A stretch of 5,657 bases of DNA from an uncultured Clostridia bacterium (GTDB lineage Bacteria; Bacillota; Clostridia; HGM11514), in contig CAKSSZ010000111.1 in NCBI GenBank assembly GCA_934489915.1, positions 1 through 5,657 on the forward strand, in the 5' to 3' direction. The notes below the pieces were generated by a model that did not search any database, was not told where the DNA came from, and was given only the letters and a program-made list of their open reading frames with translations. Of this stretch, positions 1 through 5,594 are shown in pieces; position 1 is the stretch's first letter, and every line of letters begins with the position of its first letter. A program made the position numbers and the translations under genes.

Positions 1-619
1 CCCCAAAAGACCCCATAGAATACCCGTTCCCGTAGATGGTACAGTTTTGGAAGGTCACGTCATAATCCTCTTCCGGCTGCACGGTTGCGGTCACAAAAAC
101 GGTTGCACCGTTTACGGTTTTCCCGTTCAGCGCCGCCACATCCTCCCCGGTGCCGATGATCACCACCGCTGCGGAAATCTGGCTTAACACCTGCTCCATT
201 CTGCCCAATTCATTCCCCACAGTGGAGAGCAGTGCCGTCATGTCGTTGTACTGGTCGCTCCCTGCCGGCTCCGCCTGGTTCCCCAAGCCCTCCAGGGTTT
301 CAAAATAAAGCAGTCCCGAGGTGAGCACATCCCCCTCCCCGTTTAAAAGCGCAACCTGGAGCTTTGTCTCCCCGGGCTGGGGATAAAAGGTGTTGGGCAA
401 GGTGAATTCCGCCTCGTTGCCCTTCATCACCGCCGCAACCGACCCTGCCGTTCCGTCCCGCAGAGTTCCGTAAAGCTCCGCCGCCTGTGCCGCATACGGC
501 TCTCCCCGCAGGAAAAAGGTCAGCTTTACGGTGTTGCCCACGTCCCCGGTAAACAGAGGGGGCTGAAAGCTCACCTCAATCCCCCGGGACAGTTCAATCT
601 GTGCTTCATATTTTGCCAT
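1..619 (-). CDS. BppU-like upper baseplate / tail-fibre protein, N-terminal part (runs off window)
   Basis: The reading frame opens with ATG at 619-617 (MAKYEAQIELSRGIEVSF) and stays open for 206 codons to the window edge, so the C-terminus is missing. An AGGAGG sits 7 nt upstream and fixes the start. Residues 1 to about 105 look like a beta-sandwich: a request for linear, strand-rich segments (VSFQPPLFTGDVGNTVKL, LRDGTAGSVAAVMKGNEAEF, TKLQVALLNGEGDVLTSGLLYFE). This layout is typical of the BppU / DUF2479 N-terminal domain, which attaches baseplate periphery or fibres to the hub. A predicted helical linker follows at about 121-147. The sequence then changes to short strands with Asn and Gly turns (VTFQNCTIYGNGYSMGSFG), which looks like the first rungs of a parallel beta-helix, as in phage tailspikes. 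It is the last gene of the visible tail operon, where host-recognition proteins usually lie. The BppU assignment is by pattern only; the beta-helix is inference from the last 30 residues. Confidence 0.8.
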   Translation of the reverse strand, partial: MAKYEAQIELSRGIEVSFQPPLFTGDVGNTVKLTFFLRGEPYAAQAAELYGTLRDGTAGSVAAVMKGNEAEFTLPNTFYPQPGETKLQVALLNGEGDVLTSGLLYFETLEGLGNQAEPAGSDQYNDMTALLSTVGNELGRMEQVLSQISAAVVIIGTGEDVAALNGKTVNGATVFVTATVQPEEDYDVTFQNCTIYGNGYSMGSFG

Positions 620-626
620 ATGGCCG

Positions 627-632
627 CCTCCT
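627..632 (-). promoter_or_regulatory. ribosome binding site of the BppU-like gene
   Basis: A perfect AGGAGG ends 7 nt before ATG 619. Its first base is the last base of the TGA stop (634-632) of the preceding gene, so the intergenic gap is only 12 nt. Confidence 0.85.
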
Positions 633-1435
633 CAACAAAAATAGATTTGCAGTGCAATATCCCGTCCGCCGCCCTGGTACCAAAGCTCCACCGAGGTACC
701 CTGCTGCTTAAAATAAAAGGTGTTGTTCCCGACCGTCAGGCTCTTTTCCAGATAAATGCAGTCGGTGCCGTAATAGACGGCAGGCGCTGCGTCCTCCGGC
801 TGGAACACGCCCCAATATTTAAACAAATTGCTGTTCTCCTCTAACTTGCCCCATGCCAAAAGCCGCTTATCTCCCACGTTTTCTGCATCGTCAAACAAGC
901 AAATCATGCCGCACTCGTGCTTTAAATCAAAGGTGGCAACCAGTGTGTCGGAGGAGGCGCTGTTCCAGTGCTTGTGATGGATCACCCGCTCGTACACATT
1001 CCCGCCGTAGCCTGCGATCTTGCTTTTGGCAAAGCTCCGCTTGTCTTTCAAGCCCCCTGCCCGGTATTCTGCCAGCGGCACATCCGCCGCCGACGGTGCG
1101 GTCTCGGAGCTGACCGGCCACCCCGCCCCCGTATTCGGATCCTTTTTCATATAAATATAAGGAAGCTTTTCCAGCAAAACGCCGTTTTCATCCACCGTGA
1201 CGGAGGAGCCGTCTGAAAAATAAGCCACCCCCGGCAGGATTTTAATTTGACTGCCGCTCACTGTCGCCCGGCAGGAATCCGCCTTGTTTTCCACCCCTGC
1301 GTTGGTGAGCGCCCCCACAATCCCGTTTAAGTCGCTGTAGCTCCCCACCCCCGCCGAAGTGAAATTCGCCACAATTCCGTTCACATCCGCCGCTCCGTAT
1401 AACGCGTCGTCCTCAAATTGATAGGTAAAGCCCAT
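632..1435 (-). CDS. unrecognised baseplate / putative receptor-binding protein (267 aa)
   Basis: The product begins MGFTYQFEDDALYGAAD and ends LQIYFC. I chose ATG 1435-1433 over the ATG two codons upstream (1441-1439): a perfect AGGAGG at 1448-1443 lies 7 nt from the former but only 1 nt from the latter. Residues 17-48 contain two copies of a D-[VL]-NGIV-x3-T-[SN]-AGV motif, 18 residues apart. Residues about 55-125 (IKILPGVAYFSDGSSVTVDE, then a VPLAEY stretch) resemble the 'G-x-A-x-x-dG' beta segments seen in many phage baseplate and fibre proteins. The C-terminal half, from about 150, is rich in aromatic residues and predicted strands and could be a jelly-roll binding domain. No catalytic motif, signal peptide or membrane segment is visible. 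The gene sits between the hub gene and the BppU-like gene, which suggests an adhesion or baseplate accessory role. The family is not one I recognise, so the role is inferred from position. Confidence 0.82.
   Translation of the reverse strand: MGFTYQFEDDALYGAADVNGIVANFTSAGVGSYSDLNGIVGALTNAGVENKADSCRATVSGSQIKILPGVAYFSDGSSVTVDENGVLLEKLPYIYMKKDPNTGAGWPVSSETAPSAADVPLAEYRAGGLKDKRSFAKSKIAGYGGNVYERVIHHKHWNSASSDTLVATFDLKHECGMICLFDDAENVGDKRLLAWGKLEENSNLFKYWGVFQPEDAAPAVYYGTDCIYLEKSLTVGNNTFYFKQQGTSVELWYQGGGRDIALQIYFC
1292..1387 (-). repeat. tandem NGIV...AGV motif in the 267-aa protein
   Basis: Counting from ATG 1435, DVNGIVANFTSAGV (residues 17-30) and DLNGIVGALTNAGV (35-48) share 9 of 14 positions and lie 18 residues apart. 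This is a small N-terminal duplication, possibly the segment that docks the protein on the baseplate. Confidence 0.65.
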
Positions 1436-1437
1436 GC

Positions 1438-2616
1438 TCATTCCTCCTCTTCCTCTGCCCGGTCGTCGGTAAAGACCGGCTGTATCTGCTCTGTGCCGCC
1501 TTCATAGCTGATGTTGATTTCTCCGATCCGCCGCCGGTAGCAAAACACCTTTCCGCCGGATTCATACTGCACCCGCACCACATCTCCTAAGGCATAGTCC
1601 GTCCCGTAGGTCAGGCTGCAAACCTGAGCGGTGATGGCGTCACTGCGCTCCTTGGTCAGCAGGCTGTCCGCCGCCTCAGAAGCAGAACCGCCCCCCAAGC
1701 GTTCCTCCCACCGGAGCATCCCGGTCTGGGTGACCCCTTCCCGGCTCACGTGATCCCACACCGGCTCCAGACGGGTCGTCCGTCGATAATAGCCGTCCGC
1801 TCCGCATAAGAGATAGTCCCCCGATTCAAAGGTGACCGTCCCCACCTTGCCCCCCTCGGACACACGGTAATAGCAGTATTTTTGCTGGGGGTAGGCAGCG
1901 GTCAGACTGATGGGCGGCTGATTTTCCGCTGCGTTCCAGTCCCCCTTGTCCTCCATGTCCCGCTCATACCAGCCGTCGGTGGCGTAATCTAAGCAGTCCC
2001 GGTTGATCTCCGTATCGTATCCGTTCCGGTTGCCCTCGGAGATCAGCAAGGAAAGCTCCCGCCCGGCGTAAATCTCCAGCCGCCACTCCCGCTTGCTCCG
2101 GTCAAAGACCATCCGGTGCCCCGCATGGTCCCCCCGGACGCACAAATCCCGGATCACCTTATCAGACGGGTTGCGGGTGTTCCTCCAAAAATCCCCCACC
2201 GTCCGATCCAGGGGGCAGGATAGGGTCATGTTGGTCACCGGGTAATAGGAATTTTCCAGGAACGCCTCGTTGACCACATGGCTGATCAGACCGGAAAGAG
2301 TACGAACTCCCTCCGTCCCTAAATTTTCCGACCGGAATGCCGCCACCGTCCGTTTGGACAGCAGCCAGTTGAGGGTACGGCCGTACACCACCGTCTCCCG
2401 TCCTGCCTGCACCCCGGTCACAACCGCCTGCTTTTCCCCCTGCACTGCTACCAGATAGGGGTGGGTGAGCGTCAGCGCCGTGACCGGGCTTTCCTTCGGA
2501 AAGTGGGCTTCAAAGGTGCCGATCCCGTTATATTTGACGTTCCAGTTCACGGCGGCTGCGTCGTTTTGGATGGCAAGCAGGGAAAAGGAAAAGCTGTAAA
2601 ACCGAATGTCCTCCAT
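1438..2616 (-). CDS. Gp37-like siphovirus baseplate hub / tail-associated protein (392 aa)
   Basis: This is probably the tail-tip hub protein, which closes the tube below Dit. The N-terminus (MEDIRFYSFSFSLLAIQ, then VNWNVKYNGIGTFEAHFP) is characteristic of the siphovirus ReqiPepy6 Gp37-like family: a strand describing the observer's axis, followed by 'w..ky.g.G.fe.~~P'. Further family-like features are a helical segment near 100-120 (LSGLISHVVNEAF), and a C-terminal domain with YGTDYALGDVVRVQY at about 337-351 followed by RRRIGEINISYEG. The product ends in an acidic tail, DDRAEEEEE. The frame is open upstream to ATG 2691, which would add 25 residues, but those lie entirely inside the Dit gene and read unlike the family. 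ATG 2616 overlaps the Dit stop as TGATG, with a GGAGG 10 nt upstream. Length is normal for the hub part alone. No peptidase or lysozyme domain follows, unlike many tail-associated lysins, so any cell-wall activity must lie elsewhere. Family call is by motif recognition, without a database search. Confidence 0.88.
   Translation of the reverse strand: MEDIRFYSFSFSLLAIQNDAAAVNWNVKYNGIGTFEAHFPKESPVTALTLTHPYLVAVQGEKQAVVTGVQAGRETVVYGRTLNWLLSKRTVAAFRSENLGTEGVRTLSGLISHVVNEAFLENSYYPVTNMTLSCPLDRTVGDFWRNTRNPSDKVIRDLCVRGDHAGHRMVFDRSKREWRLEIYAGRELSLLISEGNRNGYDTEINRDCLDYATDGWYERDMEDKGDWNAAENQPPISLTAAYPQQKYCYYRVSEGGKVGTVTFESGDYLLCGADGYYRRTTRLEPVWDHVSREGVTQTGMLRWEERLGGGSASEAADSLLTKERSDAITAQVCSLTYGTDYALGDVVRVQYESGGKVFCYRRRIGEINISYEGGTEQIQPVFTDDRAEEEEE
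1443..1448 (-). promoter_or_regulatory. ribosome binding site that selects start 1435 of the 267-aa gene
   Basis: A perfect AGGAGG is read on the minus strand. It lies 7 nt from ATG 1435 but only 1 nt from ATG 1441, so the downstream ATG is favoured. The same bases encode part of the poly-Glu end of the hub protein. Confidence 0.75.
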
Positions 2617-3473
2617 CACTCCATCGCCTCCAAATATTGATTGTAAAACCGGCAGGAGATTATCAGCCGCTCCCCGTCCCCGTTGCTGCATGCCTGGAGC
2701 AGATTGCTCCCCTCCGTCAGCTGAAAGTCGGATAAGTAGCTGTCGTCGGACAAGGTATCCAGCAGGCTTTCCCCCGCTCCGTTGGTAATCCGCCGGTGGG
2801 GAATGTCAACGGTCACCGTCTCCCCCGCCTTGGTCTGATAATGCAGGGTGAACGCCTGCCCGGTGGTGCAGTTTTTGACAGAAATCCCGTTGCCGGACGT
2901 CACCGTCCCGCCCAAATTATGAATCAGGATCACCGGCTCTGCGGGTACGTCCCCCCGATTTTCCACCAGGTTGCTCTGCACCAGTCGGGACAGGGGCTTT
3001 TTTGCGCTGCCAAAGTAAGCCGCATGGGCGCCGCTCATACAGTTGACCCGATGGTAAATGGCAGCCTCGCAGGGGGTGGGATCCTGCCAATACGGGCTGT
3101 CGCACTCTAACTGCATGGTAAAGGTTTTCAGCCGCCCCTTTCCAAAGGTCGGGGCAAAGGAGGTGCACCGTGCCACGCATTGCCGCTCCCTGCCGCCGAA
3201 GAGAACCGTCACCGTCACCGGCCAGGACAGCACCCGGGTCAGCTCCCGCACCCGCCGTGCCGCCTGCGCCCCGGTAATATCCCCCGCCAGCGTAACGGTG
3301 CGGTAATTGCGCAGGGCAGACAGGGTGGTTCTGCCCTCCTGGCCTGCATATTGCACCGTGTCCAGCGTCACCGTCGGCAGTCCCATGCCTTCTATGGCAG
3401 TGATACGAATTTCCTCCGTCCCTCCTCCTGCCATTGTGATTACGCCCCATTGATTTTCCAGCCGTAGCTTCAT
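2616..3473 (-). CDS. Dit-type distal tail protein, phage tail family (285 aa)
   Basis: Distal tail proteins form the ring joining the tail tube to the baseplate or tip. The N-terminal domain shows the pattern of the Sipho_tail / Dit family (PF05709 type): ITAIEGMGLPTVTLDTVQYA at residues 25-43, then GQEGRTTLSALRNYRTVTL (44-62), a helix with RRVRELTRVLS, and FTMQLECDSPYWQD at 118-131, where 'f.~~l~c~~PyW.D' is a strong family hallmark. From about 172 (ENRGDVPAEPVILIHN) a second beta-rich domain begins. It carries GQAFTLHYQTKAGETVTVDI and a closing LSDFQLTEGSNLL, typical of the C-terminal galectin-like half. ATG 3473 directly follows the tape-measure stop (TAAATG), with GAGGGGG ending 6 nt upstream, so translation is probably coupled. 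The stop TGA shares its last base with the next ATG. Length is within the usual range, and no truncation or frameshift is seen. Confidence 0.92.
   Translation of the reverse strand: MKLRLENQWGVITMAGGGTEEIRITAIEGMGLPTVTLDTVQYAGQEGRTTLSALRNYRTVTLAGDITGAQAARRVRELTRVLSWPVTVTVLFGGRERQCVARCTSFAPTFGKGRLKTFTMQLECDSPYWQDPTPCEAAIYHRVNCMSGAHAAYFGSAKKPLSRLVQSNLVENRGDVPAEPVILIHNLGGTVTSGNGISVKNCTTGQAFTLHYQTKAGETVTVDIPHRRITNGAGESLLDTLSDDSYLSDFQLTEGSNLLQACSNGDGERLIISCRFYNQYLEAME
2627..2631 (-). promoter_or_regulatory. ribosome binding site that selects start 2616 of the hub gene
   Basis: GGAGG lies 10 nt before ATG 2616, inside the end of the Dit gene. With the TGATG stop/start overlap it supports this start over the in-frame ATG at 2691. 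Confidence 0.65.
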
Positions 3474-5327
3474 TTAAATCCCCCTCATCCGATTCAGCGT
3501 TTGCTGTCCTCTGGCCGCTGCAAGCTGCTCCGCCACCGTTGCATTGCTGGCATAAAAATTGTAGGTGTCTCCTGAGGAAACCCCCGCCCCGGCTCCCGCC
3601 GGTGCGGGAGTTACCCCCATTGCCGACCAGAAGGCGTCCGACAGCGCCGCCCCCATTTCAGAAATTTTACTGAGCGCACCCTCCACCAAAGACCCTGCCG
3701 TCAGCTGACCGATCTGGTAGCCCTCGGAGGGCAGCTGGCCGAATTGTTCCCGGAACTGCCGGCTCACCGCCTCCCAGCTGGATTTTGCCGTCGCCTCCAA
3801 TGCCGCTGCCGCCCGCTGCTGCTCCTCCAGTCCAAATAAATCCTTGGCGTACCGCTCCGATTTTTGGTCATATTCCCTGCGGTTGGTCAGGAGCCGCTGC
3901 CAGGCGTTATCGTCCAGGGCGATCAGCTTTTCCGCCCAGACAATCGCCTCGTCCAAGTCCATATCCCGTGCCTCCTGAAAAATGGCAAGAGCCGTTTCAT
4001 CATCCCCGGCACGTGCCTTCAAGGCGCTTAAATGCTCATAATACCGGTCAATCATGCTGTTGGCGGCCTGGTAATCGTTCACCCGCAGGGAGGTGGTTTT
4101 TTCCCCGTCCTGCCCCTTGGTTTCCAGCTGCAAAATGGGGCTGTTGTAAGCCGCCAGTTTTTTCTTGCCCTCGCCGATGGCCTTTTCCGCCGCCTGCTGA
4201 AGCTTTTGGGTGTAGCTGAGAATCTGGGAGGTGTAGCTGTTCCAGTCCTCCGACCCGCTCTCTAAATAGGTATCCCGCAGCCGGGTCAAGCGGTCATAAT
4301 AAACCTCCTCGGACATAAGACCGTTGTCATGGAACCACTTTAACTCCTGGAACTGCTGCTTTACGCCCTTTTGCTGATAATCCAGCAGCTTTTTGGTATA
4401 TTCCGCCCAAAGCTTGCTGCTTTGGGAAAAGTGAGCGTCCCGGTATTCCTGAATTTTTTTGTAATATTCCGCCTCGCTCAGCACTCCCAGATCCCGCTGG
4501 AGATTTAAGGTATCCAGCATAGCGGAGGCGGCTTTTTTCACCTCGTCGCTGTTTTCCTCAATGCCTACCGCCACCCCTCGAGCGATCATGGCGCCTACCT
4601 CATCCCGGAACCTTCGGGAAGGGGAATGAATGTCCAGCGCCGCCTTGGCAGCGGATAACGCCGCAGCAGCCATCCGAGCCGCCGCAGCCGCAGCCGAGCC
4701 GATGGAGCCGGCAATGCCCCGCACAAATCCCGCCACCATCTGCACCCCTGCGGAAAAGAGGGTATTGCCGTTGAGCTTGTGGGCAAACTCCGCCTTGATG
4801 GCATTGCAGTGCGCCTCCACTTGATTGAGCGCCGCCGTAACGCCGGTGTTCATCCCGATCAGAACCCCCGTCATCAAAGCGATCCCTGCCGCCGCAAGCT
4901 GGGTGGGGCTTAGCTTTTGCGTAAACATGGAAATCACCATATCGCAGCAGGCGGCGGTTCGTTCCTGCACCGAGCCGCTGCCCTGGGTGACCCCGTCGCC
5001 TAAGCCCAGCAGTAACGCCGCCCCTGTGGAGATCAGCCCCGTTGCCGGCAGCCCCTGGGCAATGCTTGATAAAATCACGGTGCAGATGTTTTGTACGCCG
5101 CCGATCAGCTCGCCCATCTCTCCGTTCATGCCCGCCGCCAGACTCGCCATCAGGTCGCTGCCCGTCTGGCTCAGATCCGGGAGATGGGCAATCGAGTCGG
5201 AAATCAGCCCGCCTAAATCCGGCAGGCTATCCGCTGCCTGCAGCAGTTTTTCGCTCAGTCCTTCCAGGCCTGACGTAACGCCGCTTGTGTCAAGCGTGGT
5301 GTCAAAGCATAATGTTCCGTCTGCCAT
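3474..5327 (-). CDS. tail tape-measure protein, unusually short (617 aa)
   Basis: Tape-measure proteins line the tail lumen, set tail length and are ejected with the DNA. The N-terminus MADGTLCFDTTLDTSGVTSG matches the usual 'aDGtv.~dt.ldtsg~~~g' opening. Residues 44-256 are small-residue-rich and partly hydrophobic, built of 46-residue repeats. They lead into IHSPSRRFRDEVGAMIARG at 233-251, a signature of Firmicutes tape measures. Residues 278-375 hold two copies of a helical unit (LSEAEYYKKIQEYRD and MSEEVYYDRLTRLRD). Charged, probably coiled helices follow to about 530. The end, GDTYNFYASNATVAEQL...RMRGI, is also typical. Most tape measures are much longer (often 800-2000 residues), so the expected tail is short, roughly 90 nm by the approximate 1.5 Å per residue rule, or the gene is internally deleted. 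The ATG has only a weak ribosome site: GGGTGA ends 9 nt upstream. No tail assembly chaperone gene precedes it inside the window. Confidence 0.9.
   Translation of the reverse strand: MADGTLCFDTTLDTSGVTSGLEGLSEKLLQAADSLPDLGGLISDSIAHLPDLSQTGSDLMASLAAGMNGEMGELIGGVQNICTVILSSIAQGLPATGLISTGAALLLGLGDGVTQGSGSVQERTAACCDMVISMFTQKLSPTQLAAAGIALMTGVLIGMNTGVTAALNQVEAHCNAIKAEFAHKLNGNTLFSAGVQMVAGFVRGIAGSIGSAAAAAARMAAAALSAAKAALDIHSPSRRFRDEVGAMIARGVAVGIEENSDEVKKAASAMLDTLNLQRDLGVLSEAEYYKKIQEYRDAHFSQSSKLWAEYTKKLLDYQQKGVKQQFQELKWFHDNGLMSEEVYYDRLTRLRDTYLESGSEDWNSYTSQILSYTQKLQQAAEKAIGEGKKKLAAYNSPILQLETKGQDGEKTTSLRVNDYQAANSMIDRYYEHLSALKARAGDDETALAIFQEARDMDLDEAIVWAEKLIALDDNAWQRLLTNRREYDQKSERYAKDLFGLEEQQRAAAALEATAKSSWEAVSRQFREQFGQLPSEGYQIGQLTAGSLVEGALSKISEMGAALSDAFWSAMGVTPAPAGAGAGVSSGDTYNFYASNATVAEQLAAARGQQTLNRMRGI
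3480..3486 (-). promoter_or_regulatory. ribosome binding site of the Dit gene
   Basis: GAGGGGG ends 6 nt before ATG 3473, within the last codons of the tape-measure gene. The tape-measure TAA is immediately adjacent to the Dit ATG. Confidence 0.7.
4203..4496 (-). repeat. two-copy helical repeat in the tape measure (55-residue offset)
   Basis: Residues 278-320 and 333-375 align without gaps. Shared positions include D-x-G (279/281 and 334/336), S-E (284-285 and 339-340), Y-Y (288-289 and 343-344), R-D (296-297 and 351-352), W307/W362, Y310/Y365, Y317/Y372 and Q-K (319-320 and 374-375). The units look helical and amphipathic. They are probably coiled-coil or bundle elements in the C-terminal part of the protein. 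Confidence 0.75.
4560..5162 (-). repeat. 46-residue (138-nt) protein repeats inside the tape measure, five units
   Basis: Units start at G56, G102, G148 and G194, exactly 46 residues apart. The fifth starts at G245, displaced by 5 residues where the IHSPSR segment is inserted. Each unit begins with the pattern G-x5-[GS]-x3-G-[MVI]: GSDLMASLAAGM, GAALLLGLGDGV, GIALMTGVLIGM, GVQMVAGFVRGI, GAMIARGVAVGI. Cysteines 82, 128 and 174 fall at the same position (+26) of units 1-3, and their codons are 138 bases apart. A leucine at +37 recurs at 93, 139, 185 and 231. The nucleotide sequences have diverged, so this is an old duplication kept by protein structure. Confidence 0.8.
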
Positions 5328-5510
5328 ATCTCTTGTTCACCCTTTCTATTTTTTTGCGCCGTCCTACCGATTGTGCTTGCATGGGTTTTGTTTTTCGTTT
5401 CTTTGAAGTCCTGCCATATAGAGTCCGCATTATTAAAATGTTTCTCCGCCTTGCCCCCGCTCCCAGGCTGCCTGTTCCGCTCCTGTCTTTGGTTTTGAGC
5501 CATGCTGTTT

Positions 5511-5529
5511 TAGTTGGTTCTCACAACTA
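5511..5529. repeat. inverted repeat TAGTTG / CAACTA
   Basis: Perfect 6-bp arms (5511-5516 and 5524-5529) flank a 7-base loop. GTTGGTTCT at 5513-5521 overlaps it and recurs with one mismatch as GTAGGTTCT at 5552-5560, 39 bases away. The cluster could be an operator, or an origin-like or transfer-origin-like site. Confidence 0.5.
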
Positions 5530-5535
5530 TTGATG

Positions 5536-5551
5536 AAGTTTTTACAAACTT
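5536..5551. repeat. inverted repeat AAGTTT / AAACTT
   Basis: Perfect 6-bp arms (5536-5541 and 5546-5551) flank the 4-base loop TTAC. This could be a small stem-loop or a protein-binding site; no function can be read from it. Confidence 0.55.
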
Positions 5552-5574
5552 GTAGGTTCTTCAATTATTTTTAT

Positions 5575-5594
5575 CAGGGGGGAATCCCCCCCTG
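5575..5594. repeat. G/C-run inverted repeat (hairpin)
   Basis: CAGGGGGG (5575-5582) and CCCCCCTG (5587-5594) form perfect 8-bp arms around a 4-base loop. No T-run follows on either strand, so it is not a canonical intrinsic terminator. A second run of six C, 5596-5601, follows directly. Confidence 0.7.

Noticed and set aside
620..1216. Several plus-strand frames of 74-86 codons.
   Set aside because: They are antisense to the 267-aa gene, with no ribosome site context or recognisable motif.
2617..2691. N-terminal extension of the hub gene from ATG 2691 (25 extra residues).
   Set aside because: It lies wholly inside the Dit gene, reads unlike the family N-terminus, and the start at 2616 has a ribosome site and the typical TGATG overlap.
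2917..3450. A 177-codon minus-strand frame inside the Dit gene.
   Set aside because: It is an out-of-frame shadow, with Arg/Gly/Pro-rich low-quality sequence, while the Dit frame carries the clear family motifs.
4825..5406. A 193-codon open frame on the plus strand.
   Set aside because: It is antisense to the well-supported tape-measure gene, has a Pro/Ser/Ala-rich composition typical of a G+C-rich shadow frame, and matches no recognisable family.
5575..5594. Intrinsic terminator reading of the G/C hairpin.
   Set aside because: No T-run follows the stem on either strand: the plus strand continues with T and six C, the minus strand with ATAAAAATAATT.
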